Assembly: GCF_946481155.1 (NCBI RefSeq)
Contig: NZ_CAMLMK010000033.1
Span: forward strand, 1-26,319
Direction of reading: 5' to 3'
DNA length: 26,319 nucleotides
From: an uncultured Flavobacterium sp.
GTDB lineage: Bacteria; Bacteroidota; Bacteroidia; Flavobacteriales; Flavobacteriaceae
This document shows, one piece after another, positions 5,429 through 13,870 of this stretch. Made by a program: the position numbers and the translations under genes. Below the pieces are notes generated by a model. That model was not told the DNA's origin. It made no database searches and saw only the letters and a list, made by a program, of their open reading frames with translations. The stretch's first letter is position 1. The number at the start of each line of letters is the position of its first letter.

Positions 5429-7120
5429 ATGTCAGACGATAAGAAAGTAATATTTTCAATGTCGAAGGTGAGCAAGACCTATTCTTCGACGAACAAACAG
5501 GTGTTAAAAGACATTTATCTGAGCTTCTTCTACGGTGCCAAAATCGGTATCCTTGGTTTGAACGGATCGGGTAAATCGTCCCTATTAAAAATTATCGCGG
5601 GTGTAGACAAGAACTACCAGGGTGATGTGGTGTTCGCGCCAAATTATACTGTAGGTTATTTAGAGCAGGAGCCGCAATTAGACGAAAACAAAACCGTTAT
5701 TGAAGTAGTTCGTGAAGGTGTTGCCGAAACTATGGCAATCTTAGACGAGTTCAACAAAATCAACGATATGTTCGGTCTTCCGGAAGTCTATGAAGATGCA
5801 GACAAAATGCAGAAACTAATGGACCGCCAAGCCGATTTACAGGATAAAATCGACGCGCACGGTGTATGGGAAATCGATACAAAATTAGAAATCGCGATGG
5901 ACGCTTTACGTTGTCCTGATTCCGATACGCCAATCAAAGTATTATCAGGTGGTGAAAAACGTCGTGTAGCTTTGTGCCGTTTATTATTGCAACAACCGGA
6001 TGTATTGTTACTTGATGAGCCTACCAACCACTTGGACGCCGAGTCGGTTCTGTGGTTAGAGCAGCATTTATCGCAATATGCAGGAACGGTAATCGCAGTA
6101 ACGCACGACCGTTATTTCCTTGACAATGTTGCAGGCTGGATTTTAGAGCTGGATAGAGGCGAAGGTATTCCATGGAAAGGAAACTACTCTTCGTGGTTAG
6201 ACCAGAAGTCAAGCAGAATGGCTTTAGAGGAAAAAGTTGCTTCCAAAAGAAGAAAGACTTTAGAACGAGAGCTGGATTGGGTACGCCAGGGAGCAAAAGG
6301 CCGTCAGACAAAACAAAAAGCACGTTTACAGAACTACGATAAGTTGTTAAACGAAGATCAAAAAGAGCTTGACGAAAAATTAGAGCTTTATATCCCGAAT
6401 GGTCCGCGTTTAGGAACAAACGTGATCGAAGCGCAGCATGTTGCCAAAGGATACGGAGACAAATTATTATACGATGATCTGAACTTCACTTTGCCGCAAG
6501 CAGGTATCGTTGGTATTATTGGTCCGAATGGTGCCGGTAAAACCACCATCTTCAAAATGATCATGGACGAATTAAAGCCGGACAGCGGAGAATTCCACAC
6601 CGGGGAGACTGTGAAAATAGCTTATGTAGACCAGTCGCACTCCAATATCGATCCGAACAAAACCATCTGGGAAAACTTCTGCGATGGCCAGGAACTGATT
6701 ATGATGGGCGGACGTCAGGTGAATTCGAGAGCTTATTTGTCCCGTTTCAACTTCGGCGGAAGCGATCAAAATAAAAAAGTAGCCACATTATCAGGAGGGG
6801 AGCGTAACCGTTTGCACCTGGCAATGACATTAAAAGAAGAAGGAAACGTATTGTTGCTGGATGAGCCAACGAATGACCTGGATATCAACACGCTTCGTGC
6901 GCTTGAGGAAGGTTTAGAGAACTTCGCAGGTTGTGCAGTGGTTATTTCCCACGACCGTTGGTTCCTTGACAGAATCTGTACGCATATCTTAGCATTTGAA
7001 GGCGATTCACAAGTGTATTTCTTCGAAGGTGGTTTCTCCGATTACGAGGAAAACAGAAAGAAACGTTTGGGCGATGTTGCTCCGACAAGAATCAAATACA
7101 AGAAACTGATCAGAAGTTAA
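5429..7120 (+). CDS. ettA: Energy-dependent translational throttle protein EttA (ABC-F ATPase)
   Basis: A 563-residue protein with two ABC ATPase domains and no membrane helices, as in the ABC-F family. Domain 1 has Walker A GLNGSGKSS at 43-51, signature LSGGEKRR at about 172, and Walker B LLLDEPTNHLD with catalytic Glu197. Domain 2 has GPNGAGKTT at about 365, LSGGERNR at about 454 and LLLDEPTNDLD with Glu479. Between them is the charged P-site tRNA-interaction linker (about residues 245-325), and the first domain carries the arm insertion. The opening (FSMSKVSKTY, then FYGAKIGILGLNG) is typical of EttA, and E. coli EttA is 555 residues. EttA binds the ribosomal E site and gates the first peptide bonds according to the ADP/ATP ratio. 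It is monocistronic, with its own terminator. Confidence 0.95.
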   Translation: MSDDKKVIFSMSKVSKTYSSTNKQVLKDIYLSFFYGAKIGILGLNGSGKSSLLKIIAGVDKNYQGDVVFAPNYTVGYLEQEPQLDENKTVIEVVREGVAETMAILDEFNKINDMFGLPEVYEDADKMQKLMDRQADLQDKIDAHGVWEIDTKLEIAMDALRCPDSDTPIKVLSGGEKRRVALCRLLLQQPDVLLLDEPTNHLDAESVLWLEQHLSQYAGTVIAVTHDRYFLDNVAGWILELDRGEGIPWKGNYSSWLDQKSSRMALEEKVASKRRKTLERELDWVRQGAKGRQTKQKARLQNYDKLLNEDQKELDEKLELYIPNGPRLGTNVIEAQHVAKGYGDKLLYDDLNFTLPQAGIVGIIGPNGAGKTTIFKMIMDELKPDSGEFHTGETVKIAYVDQSHSNIDPNKTIWENFCDGQELIMMGGRQVNSRAYLSRFNFGGSDQNKKVATLSGGERNRLHLAMTLKEEGNVLLLDEPTNDLDINTLRALEEGLENFAGCAVVISHDRWFLDRICTHILAFEGDSQVYFFEGGFSDYEENRKKRLGDVAPTRIKYKKLIRS

Positions 7121-7124
7121 ATAT

Positions 7125-7154
7125 AAAACGTTCGCTCCGGCGGACGTTTTTTTT
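7125..7154 (+). terminator. Rho-independent terminator of ettA
   Basis: An 11-bp stem, AAAACGTTCGC (7125-7135) with GCGGACGTTTT (7140-7150), closing a TCCG tetraloop and having one G-T pair. It is followed by a run of T to 7154, only a few bases past the EttA stop. Confidence 0.9.
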
Positions 7155-7304
7155 GTTCCAAAGATGCGGAAACAGTGATATTTGTCGGTAAAAAAATACA
7201 ATTTATCGGCATTCATTTTTATATAACATTTTTTCTTTTTTTTCTTGATTTTTTTTGATGTTATGTAAAACGTGTTTATTAAATTGGCGTTTTAAAATAT
7301 ATAA

Positions 7305-9533
7305 ATGAACGCTAACCAGTTAAAATTCACATTATTACTTATCTTTCTTTCTTTTCAGGGAGTGCATGCTCAATCTGAAGCGACAGAGCGTAAGAATATT
7401 TTGAACACGTTAGCGAAATCCGGTCAGCATTTATCCAAACTGGAATGCAGCAAATCCTTGTTTTATGCCAAGAAAGCCCTTAACGGCGCCTATCAACTGG
7501 AAGACAATCAGTTAATTGCCCGCGCGTATAATTTGATTGGCTTAAACTTCGAGGAGTTTTCGGATTATAACAAAGCTGCCGGTTATTATGATAAAGGACT
7601 GAAGTTTGCGAACCTGACCACCAATGATACTCTAAAAGACTGGCTGCACAATAATATGGGCAATTTATATTGCTATCGCGGTGTTGATTTCAATAAGGGA
7701 ATTGATCACTACAAAAAAGCGCTGGTGTATTCCCGAAAAATTAAAGACACGCTTGAAATCACTTATACCAATTTAAATCTGGCCGCCGCTTATTTCAATA
7801 AAGAGCAGTATGATGAAGGTTTCCCATACCTGAAAGCGGCTACACCACTAGTAAATTATATCGACGAATTAGAAGGGAAACTGTCAATGAATTCCCTCTA
7901 TGGTACGTATTATACCCATAGAAATGAATTCGCAAAAGCAGAAGCTTCTTTTAAGGAAGCAATGAAATTGTGTAACAGAAACGACGTGGATTTTCTGGAA
8001 TCACACGCCTCCGAAGTGTATGACGATTTTGCGCAGTATTACTTCAAGGTAAAAGATTATAAGAACGCCTATATGTTGCTGGAGAAGTATAATGAGGTAA
8101 AAGATAAAATCTATAATGCAGAACGAACCAAGGAAGTAAACACTGCAGGATCGGATATTGAAGTTGAAGAATACAAAAGGGAAATCGATAAGATTGAAGG
8201 CGAAAAACTGGAACAATTCAGCAGATTAAAGCAAACCAGGCTGATTGTGATCATGTTCATTTTCATCTTTTTCATTTTGCTGTTGTTGGTGTATTCGCTT
8301 TATAAGAACAACAGACTTCGAAAGAAAACCAATAAGAAACTTAAGATCGCCAATGAAGAGCTGCTGATTGCAAAAGAGCAGGCGGAAGAAGCCTCTTTAT
8401 TGAAATCACAGTTCATTTCCACCATCAGTCACGAGCTTAGAACACCGCTTTACGGAGTTGTGGGAATAGCCGATTTAATTGCTGATGAGCATAAAGAATT
8501 AAAAGACAGCACCTATCTGAGATCTTTAAAATTCTCTGCTAAATATTTACTTTCGTTAGTAAATGATATACTTCAGGTATACAAAATCGAAGAGAAGAAG
8601 ATTGTGTTGGAAAATTCAATATTCAATCTTTCCGATGAGCTGAATTCCATTGTGGATAGTCTGCAGTTCCTTGCTGTGAAGAACAATAACAAACTGATTC
8701 TGGAGGTAGACGATTCAATTCCGGAGTTTGTGATTGGGGATAGGGTCCGTCTTTCTCAGATTTTCATGAATCTGGCAAGCAATTCACTGAAGTTTACCAA
8801 AAACGGTTTCGTTAAAATAACCGCCGAACTCGAACGAAACGAATCTTCTTTCTGTTTCGTGACGTTTAAAGTCATTGATAACGGAATTGGTATTGCTAAG
8901 GAGCATCAGCAGAAAATCTTTGAGAAATTTGTTCAGATTGAGCGCAAGGAAGACGATTATCAGGGAACCGGATTAGGATTGTCCATCGTTAAGCAGCTGG
9001 TTGACCTTTACGGAAGCGAAATCCATTGTGAAAGCGAGGAAAATGTAGGTACCAAAATGATGTTCACCATTGGTTTTGATACCGATGAGAGCAAACGAAT
9101 CGAGTTACTGAAGAACCTTGAAGTTGATTTCACCGAAGAGCGAACCTATAAAATCCTGGTGGTGGAAGACAATAAAATCAATCAGATAGTAACCAAGAAA
9201 ATCCTTGATATCCGTCATTTTGAAAGCATTATTGTTGATGATGGCTATAAAGCACTTAAGGTTTTGGAAAACGAGGAATTCGACGTAATTCTAATGGATA
9301 TCAATATGCCGAAGATCAACGGGTTTGATACTTCAAAACTTATCCGTAAAACGGGAAATACTACACCAATCATTGCGGTAACGGCTTTTGACAAACAGGA
9401 AATCATCGAACAGGTCCTGGCTTCAAAAATGAATGAAGTCATTGTCAAGCCATTTGAGCCTAATCATCTGTATAAAATGATCCTGCATCTTTCAGAAAGA
9501 AAAGGGGAAGAGGAGAAAGTTAAATCATCTTGA
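7305..9533 (+). CDS. Hybrid sensor histidine kinase with periplasmic TPR domain and receiver
   Basis: A 742-residue protein. It has an N-terminal signal sequence ending near HAQ (residues 1-23) and then TPR-type helical repeats over about 30-290 (for example YNKAAGYYDKGLKFA and FNKGIDHYKKALVYS). One membrane helix lies at about 313-334, followed by a coiled-coil linker. HisKA carries His376 in SHELRTPL, the ATPase domain has DNGIGI and GTGLGL boxes, and a C-terminal receiver has phosphoacceptor Asp665 in ILMDINMP and Lys715 in VKPF. The TPR region should face the periplasm and sense a protein or envelope signal, with relay from His376 to Asp665 and onward to an unknown phosphotransfer partner. 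No HPt or output domain is encoded nearby. This architecture is common in Bacteroidota. Confidence 0.93.
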   Translation: MNANQLKFTLLLIFLSFQGVHAQSEATERKNILNTLAKSGQHLSKLECSKSLFYAKKALNGAYQLEDNQLIARAYNLIGLNFEEFSDYNKAAGYYDKGLKFANLTTNDTLKDWLHNNMGNLYCYRGVDFNKGIDHYKKALVYSRKIKDTLEITYTNLNLAAAYFNKEQYDEGFPYLKAATPLVNYIDELEGKLSMNSLYGTYYTHRNEFAKAEASFKEAMKLCNRNDVDFLESHASEVYDDFAQYYFKVKDYKNAYMLLEKYNEVKDKIYNAERTKEVNTAGSDIEVEEYKREIDKIEGEKLEQFSRLKQTRLIVIMFIFIFFILLLLVYSLYKNNRLRKKTNKKLKIANEELLIAKEQAEEASLLKSQFISTISHELRTPLYGVVGIADLIADEHKELKDSTYLRSLKFSAKYLLSLVNDILQVYKIEEKKIVLENSIFNLSDELNSIVDSLQFLAVKNNNKLILEVDDSIPEFVIGDRVRLSQIFMNLASNSLKFTKNGFVKITAELERNESSFCFVTFKVIDNGIGIAKEHQQKIFEKFVQIERKEDDYQGTGLGLSIVKQLVDLYGSEIHCESEENVGTKMMFTIGFDTDESKRIELLKNLEVDFTEERTYKILVVEDNKINQIVTKKILDIRHFESIIVDDGYKALKVLENEEFDVILMDINMPKINGFDTSKLIRKTGNTTPIIAVTAFDKQEIIEQVLASKMNEVIVKPFEPNHLYKMILHLSERKGEEEKVKSS

Positions 9534-9624
9534 TTTTATTGGTCTCAGAGATAGTTAAACTATGCATTTTAGTGTATTTCGCTTTACACAAGGGTTTATT
9601 TTCTTACAGCTTCTGAAAATTTAA

Positions 9625-9680
9625 GCCACAGATTACACGGATTTCATAGATTAATTTGTGCTAATCTTTAAATCTGTGGC
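9625..9680. repeat. Palindromic intergenic repeat, GCCACAGATT...AATCTGTGGC
   Basis: A perfect 10-bp outer stem (9625-9634 with 9671-9680) encloses a smaller GATTA/TAATC hairpin and is followed by nine A. The sequence matches a repetitive intergenic palindrome I associate with flavobacteria. It sits between the end of the hybrid kinase and the heat-shock gene. Related forms occur at 13810 and 24179. Confidence 0.6.
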
Positions 9681-9752
9681 AAAAAAAAAGAATAGCTCCG
9701 GCAGTCGCAAACTTTTAGTCTGCAAGCAAAACCTAGAACTTCCAGTAAAAAA

Positions 9753-9792
9753 TAATCGTGAAACCTTCCCGTTAAGGACGATTTCACGATTA
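9753..9792 (-). terminator. Terminator of the small heat-shock gene
   Basis: An 11-bp perfect stem, TAATCGTGAAA (9753-9763) with TTTCACGATTA (9782-9792). An inner CCTT/AAGG pairing sits in the loop, and a T-rich run follows on the minus strand. It lies 22 bases past the stop of the heat-shock gene. Confidence 0.8.
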
Positions 9793-9814
9793 CTATACCA
9801 GCCACTAAAGTGGG

Positions 9815-10258
9815 TTAATGTATCTGAATAGTTTTTTTGCTGCTTTTCATTTTACTCGAATCTTTTGGGATGGTAATATGCAGCACTCCATCCGTGTAGG
9901 TAGCATCAATCTTTTTAGTTTCTGCAGCATCCGGTAAAGAGAATGTTCTGCGGAAAGACTGATAACTGAACTCTCTTCGAGTATAATTGTCACTTTTGTC
10001 TTCTTTCTTATCTTCTTTTTCAGAAGAAATAGAAATCATGTTGTTCTCGATTTCAACATTGAAATCTTCTTTTTTCATACCTGGAGCCGCCAAATCAATT
10101 TTGTACTCCATGTCTGTTTCCGATAGATTTACAGAAGGCACGGTGGTTCCAATGTTCGTGAATTTTTTCATACCCCAATCCATAAGGTCATTAGGGAAAA
10201 AATCATCTAAGAACGAACGCACCGGCGATTGCGAATCTGTTTTAGCTAAGTATCCCAT
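9815..10258 (-). CDS. Small heat-shock protein, Hsp20/alpha-crystallin family
   Basis: A 147-residue cytoplasmic chaperone. A short N-terminal arm (about 1-38) is followed by an alpha-crystallin domain at about 40-135. Visible landmarks are the AAPGMKKEDFNVEI strand near residue 53 and the closing GVLHITIPK near residue 125, then a lysine/serine-rich tail ending KKTIQIH, which supplies the I-x-I-like anchor for oligomer assembly. Such proteins hold unfolding proteins for refolding by DnaK/ClpB. The gene has its own consensus promoter, which overlaps the terminator hairpin of the upstream helicase gene. Confidence 0.93.
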   Translation of the reverse strand: MGYLAKTDSQSPVRSFLDDFFPNDLMDWGMKKFTNIGTTVPSVNLSETDMEYKIDLAAPGMKKEDFNVEIENNMISISSEKEDKKEDKSDNYTRREFSYQSFRRTFSLPDAAETKKIDATYTDGVLHITIPKDSSKMKSSKKTIQIH

Positions 10259-10299
10259 AACTTTTGTATTTAATTGGTTATTAATAAACTAACTAAAAA

Positions 10300-10328
10300 C
10301 AAAGATAAAAAAATGAGAGTTTTAGCAA
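10300..10328 (-). promoter_or_regulatory. Promoter of the small heat-shock gene (TTG-N18-TATCTTTG)
   Basis: On the minus strand TTG (complement of 10326-10328) is followed by 18 bases and TATCTTTG (10300-10307), a good fit to the Bacteroidota consensus. The start codon is 41 bases downstream. The -33 part lies within the arm of the helicase terminator hairpin. Confidence 0.65.
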
Positions 10329-10354
10329 GTCAAAATCTTGTTAAAACTCTCATT
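10312..10354 (-). terminator. Terminator of the DEAD-box helicase gene
   Basis: An 18-bp stem with one G-T pair (10312-10329 with 10337-10354) and a seven-base loop, followed on the minus strand by seven T. It lies about 43 bases past the helicase stop. The hairpin overlaps the promoter of the next gene. Confidence 0.85.
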
Positions 10355-10396
10355 ATTAACGGGTTTCGGTTAAAAATTCCTTAAAATATTCAGGGA

Positions 10397-11665
10397 TTAA
10401 TACCAGCGTTTTTTGTTCTTTTTTGAAGTCTCCGATTTTCTGGAACTGGCAGCACCATCCGGTTTTTTCTTCTGATGAGGTGCTTTGGTTTTGTTTCTTA
10501 AATCAGGTTTTGCATCCGGATTCACTTCGCTCCATTGGAAAGGATGATCCGTAACCACCTTAACCTTCTGGCGGGTTAGTTTTTCAATATCCTGCCAATA
10601 CGTTTTTTCGTCTCTTGCACAAAATGAAATCGCCATACCTGAATTTCCGGCACGCCCTGTACGGCCAATTCGGTGTACATAGGTTTCGGGAATATTCGGC
10701 AGATCAAAGTTGATTACGTAGGGAAGTAATTCAATATCAATCCCACGTGCAGCAATATCAGTAGCTACCAAAACGGTAGTTTCGTTCTTTTTAAAACTCT
10801 CTAAAACACGTTGTCTGGCATTCTGTGATTTGTCGCCGTGAATGGCTTCCGCATGGATATTTTGTTTTCTCAGCGCTTTTACTACGTTGTCCGCACCGTG
10901 TTTCGTACGCACAAACACCAGAACGCTTTCCAGTTTTTCACCTTCAATGATTTGATATAAAAGGTTTCTTTTGTTCTCTTTATCAACGAAATAAACTTTC
11001 TGGTTTACTTTTTCCGCTGTACTTGAAACCGGAGTAACCGATACATATTCCGGTTTGGTTAAGAAAGTATCTGCCAATTCACGGATAGCTAACGGCATTG
11101 TTGCTGAGAATAATAGAGTCTGACGGTTACTTGGCGTTAATTTGATGATTTTCTTCACATCGTTGATGAAACCCATATCAAGCATCAGATCGGCTTCATC
11201 TAAAACCAGATGATGTAAATGATCTAAGTTGATGAAACCCTGTTTGTTTAAATCCAATAAACGTCCGGGAGTCGCCACCAATACATCGACACCTTTTTTC
11301 AGCTGATCTACTTGTGAGGTTTGATTCACACCACCAAAAATCACTAAAGTTCGGATATTGGTGTATTTCCCATACGTATCGAAACTTTCCGCAACCTGGA
11401 TCGCAAGCTCACGCGTTGGAGCCACTACAAGGGTACGGATATGTTTCACTTTGCTGCTGGAACCAACAAGTCGGTGTAAAAGATTAAGGATCGGAATAGC
11501 AAAAGCTGCCGTTTTTCCGGTGCCTGTTTGTGCACAGCCAACCAAATCTGTTCCCTCTAGAATGATAGGAATCGCTTGTTCTTGGATGGGAGTAGGGTTA
11601 GTATACCCTTCATCATTAATGGCGTGCTGTATATTTTTGAATAAATTAAGTTCGTTAAATAGCAT
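10397..11665 (-). CDS. rhlE: DEAD-box ATP-dependent RNA helicase, RhlE type
   Basis: A 422-residue protein. All superfamily-2 motifs are intact: Q motif PTPIQEQ at 25-31, motif I AQTGTGKT at 45-52, motif II DEAD at 156-159, motif III SAT at 187-189 and motif VI HRIGRTGRAG at 331-340. The C-terminus (about 385-422) is rich in lysine, as in RhlE-like helicases that act in ribosome assembly, RNA decay or cold response. I start at the ATG at 11665 because family members begin with a similar F-x-x-L-x-L sequence; the frame is open six codons further upstream. A TACTTTTG -7 element lies 35 bases before this start, so the gene can be transcribed separately from hutG. The exact subfamily name is moderately certain. 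Confidence 0.9.
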   Translation of the reverse strand: MLFNELNLFKNIQHAINDEGYTNPTPIQEQAIPIILEGTDLVGCAQTGTGKTAAFAIPILNLLHRLVGSSSKVKHIRTLVVAPTRELAIQVAESFDTYGKYTNIRTLVIFGGVNQTSQVDQLKKGVDVLVATPGRLLDLNKQGFINLDHLHHLVLDEADLMLDMGFINDVKKIIKLTPSNRQTLLFSATMPLAIRELADTFLTKPEYVSVTPVSSTAEKVNQKVYFVDKENKRNLLYQIIEGEKLESVLVFVRTKHGADNVVKALRKQNIHAEAIHGDKSQNARQRVLESFKKNETTVLVATDIAARGIDIELLPYVINFDLPNIPETYVHRIGRTGRAGNSGMAISFCARDEKTYWQDIEKLTRQKVKVVTDHPFQWSEVNPDAKPDLRNKTKAPHQKKKPDGAASSRKSETSKKNKKRWY

Positions 11666-11699
11666 AAATAATAGGGACAGCAATTATTGGCCGTCGGTG

Positions 11700-11707
11700 C
11701 AAAAGTA
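11700..11707 (-). promoter_or_regulatory. Putative -7 element (TACTTTTG) for the helicase gene
   Basis: A TAnnTTTG match on the minus strand between the hutG stop (11727) and the helicase start (11665). Its position supports the shorter helicase start and a transcript independent of hutG. Confidence 0.5.
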
Positions 11708-11726
11708 CTCTAAAATTTCGAGATTG

Positions 11727-12761
11727 CTATTTATTCGATTTTGCTTTCATGAAATCGGTGATCAGGTAGGCAATTAATTTCCCGATAAGATGATTGTTTT
11801 TTTCATAAGCCAAATCCGGTGCACCTTCGCAAATATGCAGATACGAAGCGTTAGATTTTTGTCCGAAATGATGAATGAAGCGACGAAGCTGTTCCACTGA
11901 AAATCCGCTCAAAGTCATGGCGCTGCTTGGAATGTTAGGTACTGCATCCAAATCAATTTCTATCCCAAACGGATCAGTATCAATGTGTTTTTCTGCCGTT
12001 TCCATTTCATCGCCAAAATCCTTCTCATTTCTTACGGCAATTTGTTCGTAGGTATTGTAGAGAACTTTTCCTTCGGTTTTCTTTATGGTTTCCAATATAC
12101 TTTTGGAAGTATAACTTTCATGAAGCCCAAAAATGAAGTATTTCTTAAGGAAACCTTCATCAAAAGCATATGAGAAGCCATTACCGCTGTGACGTCCTTC
12201 CAATGCACGAAAATCAGTATGAGCATCAAAATTAATGGCATTTACAGGTTTTCCTTTAGCAAGCGCTAAACCTTTGATATTTCCGTAGGCATTATTATGT
12301 CCGCCTCCAATAATAATAGGTGTTTTTCCTGCTTTTATGATCTGGCAGACGATATGTGATACTTCTTTGTCAATCTTATCAACGAGTTTGAAGAATTTCT
12401 TTTTATCGTCTTTATTATTGATGCTTAACTCCTGGATGGCTTCCATTTCTTCCTGCACGTTCACAGTGCCCAAAATTATTAACCGGCCGCCTTTGCAAAA
12501 TTTATTATGCTGGATGTTTCCTATGCTTTTCAGTGTACTTTCCCAGGCAGAAGCTGTTCCGGGACGCCCTAAATTAGCGCGGACACCAATATCTTCCGGA
12601 ATGCCGAATAAAACAAATTCGGCGTCGCTGGCTTCCAAAAATTCCAGTATATCCATTTCCTTTGGCACGGTTTGAATGCGTTCTCCAAATTTAATCTCGG
12701 AACTGCGATGATTGGTGATTTTAGTAAGATCGGTTAGCGTAAAACGAATAAGTTTTTCCAT
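11727..12761 (-). CDS. hutG: Formimidoylglutamase-like arginase-family hydrolase
   Basis: A 344-residue ureohydrolase-family protein. The binuclear Mn2+ site is complete: His155 in GGGHN, Asp179/His181/Asp183 in FDAHTD, and Asp270/Asp272 in EIDLDA. This fold covers arginase, agmatinase and formimidoylglutamase. I favour formimidoylglutamase, which hydrolyses N-formimino-L-glutamate to glutamate and formamide, because imidazolonepropionase (hutI), the preceding enzyme in histidine degradation, is encoded 1.1 kb away. Arginase or agmatinase activity cannot be excluded by sequence alone. The protein is cytoplasmic. It has its own TATTTTTG element, and a divergent gene starts about 105 bases away. 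Confidence 0.8.
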   Translation of the reverse strand: MEKLIRFTLTDLTKITNHRSSEIKFGERIQTVPKEMDILEFLEASDAEFVLFGIPEDIGVRANLGRPGTASAWESTLKSIGNIQHNKFCKGGRLIILGTVNVQEEMEAIQELSINNKDDKKKFFKLVDKIDKEVSHIVCQIIKAGKTPIIIGGGHNNAYGNIKGLALAKGKPVNAINFDAHTDFRALEGRHSGNGFSYAFDEGFLKKYFIFGLHESYTSKSILETIKKTEGKVLYNTYEQIAVRNEKDFGDEMETAEKHIDTDPFGIEIDLDAVPNIPSSAMTLSGFSVEQLRRFIHHFGQKSNASYLHICEGAPDLAYEKNNHLIGKLIAYLITDFMKAKSNK

Positions 12762-12781
12762 AAAAGTTAAAAATCTTGTCT

Positions 12782-12789
12782 CAAAAATA
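12782..12789 (-). promoter_or_regulatory. Putative -7 element (TATTTTTG) for hutG
   Basis: A TAnnTTTG match on the minus strand, 20 bases upstream of the hutG start at 12761. No -33 TTG is evident. Confidence 0.4.
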
Positions 12790-12842
12790 CTATTTTCCGT
12801 AAAACTTTCGTTTAGGAATATAGGTTTAAATGAAAAAAAAAT

Positions 12843-12850
12843 TAAATTTG
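12843..12850 (+). promoter_or_regulatory. Putative -7 element (TAAATTTG) for the coiled-coil gene
   Basis: A TAnnTTTG match on the plus strand, 17 bases before the ATG at 12868, giving a very short leader. It supports the start at 12868 rather than the longer upstream open frame. Confidence 0.45.
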
Positions 12851-12867
12851 AAAAAAAACTAATATCT

Positions 12868-13743
12868 ATGGAAAATCAAAAAAGTAATTCTAGTTTAAAA
12901 GCAGTCGTTGTTGTTTTAGCCTTACTATTGCTGGGTAGTTTGGGATACATGTACAAAATGAGTACTGATAATCAAACATCTGAAAATAAATTAATGACGG
13001 ACAAAGAGAAGTTAAGCGAAGAATTGCAAGCCTCAATCGCGAAATATGATGAAGCTATTGCTGAGAATACGTCGCTTTCTGATGAATTATCTGCCGAAAG
13101 AGAAAAATTAGTTCAGTTAAAAGCAGAATTGGAAAAATCGCAGGGTGATGCTGCCGCAATGTCGCGATTCAAAAACGACTATTTGCGTTTAAAACGCGAA
13201 ATGGACAATCTGATGAAAGAAAACGATGTGCTTAAAAAGCAAAATGCAACACTGACAACGCAACGTGACAGTACGCAGGTAGTTTTAGAAGATACAAGAA
13301 AAGTGAGAGATACGTTAATCGCTTCAAATGACAACTTATCCAAAACAGTTGAAAAAGGTTCTAAACTTTCGGTTTTGAATTTACAGACTATGGCGGTTAA
13401 GCAAAGAAGTTCAGGAAAACAGATTGATACAGACAAAGCAAGCAGAGCAGACGTGTTGAAAATTAGCTTCATGATTGCTGAAAACCAGATTGCCAAATCA
13501 GGTGATAAAAACTACTACGTTCAGGTAATCGACAGCAAAAACAATGTTCTTGGTGATAAGAAAACAGAGTCTTTCGGGGATAAAACGTTAACATACAGCT
13601 TTGTTAAAACGGTTAAATACGAGAACAAAACAGTTCAGGTAACTCAGGATTTACCAGTTAAGGATATTGAAGGCGGTACTTTCTTCGTAAATATTTTCGA
13701 TAAAGGCGAATTGGTTTCCAAAACGAGCTTTACCTTGAGATAA
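12868..13743 (+). CDS. Membrane-anchored coiled-coil protein of unknown function
   Basis: A 291-residue protein starting MENQKSNSSLKAVVVVLALL. One N-terminal membrane helix lies at about 11-28. A long coiled coil covers about 38-165, rich in heptad Leu, Glu and Lys. The C-terminal globular domain (about 190-291) is beta-rich and ends in FFVNIFDKGELVSKTSFTLR. The frame is open 52 codons further upstream, but that extension would overlap hutG and lacks conservation-like features, so I reject it. The topology suggests a periplasmic stalk that holds the C-terminal domain away from the inner membrane. I recall similar uncharacterised proteins in flavobacteria. A strong terminator follows, so it is monocistronic. 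Confidence 0.8.
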   Translation: MENQKSNSSLKAVVVVLALLLLGSLGYMYKMSTDNQTSENKLMTDKEKLSEELQASIAKYDEAIAENTSLSDELSAEREKLVQLKAELEKSQGDAAAMSRFKNDYLRLKREMDNLMKENDVLKKQNATLTTQRDSTQVVLEDTRKVRDTLIASNDNLSKTVEKGSKLSVLNLQTMAVKQRSSGKQIDTDKASRADVLKISFMIAENQIAKSGDKNYYVQVIDSKNNVLGDKKTESFGDKTLTYSFVKTVKYENKTVQVTQDLPVKDIEGGTFFVNIFDKGELVSKTSFTLR

Positions 13744-13763
13744 AATCAATACTAAGTATAAAT

Positions 13764-13797
13764 AAAAAGTCCTTCAATTATGAGGGACTTTTTTTAT
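13764..13797 (+). terminator. Rho-independent terminator of the coiled-coil gene
   Basis: A 12-bp stem with one G-T pair, AAAAAGTCCTTC (13764-13775) with GAGGGACTTTTT (13782-13793). The six-base loop is AATTAT and a T run follows, 20 bases past the stop. Confidence 0.88.
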
Positions 13798-13809
13798 GCG
13801 GAATCTGTA

Positions 13810-13860
13810 AGCCACGAATTCACAAATTACAAGTTGTTTTTAATTCGTGAATTCGTGGCT
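13810..13860. repeat. Palindromic intergenic repeat, AGCCACGAATTCAC...GTGAATTCGTGGCT
   Basis: Two 20-base arms (13810-13829 and 13841-13860) pair at 19 of 20 positions around an 11-base loop. It lies between convergent genes, directly after hutI on the minus strand. It resembles the GCCAC...GTGGC palindromes at 9625 and, more loosely, 24179. It may act as a terminator or a transcript-end stabiliser. Confidence 0.7.
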
Positions 13861-13870
13861 TCTACTTTTT

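Noticed and set aside
6021..6419. 132-codon minus-strand open frame inside ettA
   Set aside because: It lies wholly within a well-conserved ABC-F gene, in antisense, and has no domain features. It is a shadow frame.
12712..12867. Upstream extension of the coiled-coil gene by 52 codons
   Set aside because: It overlaps the start of hutG on the other strand and contains the likely promoter. The ATG at 12868 directly precedes a membrane anchor.
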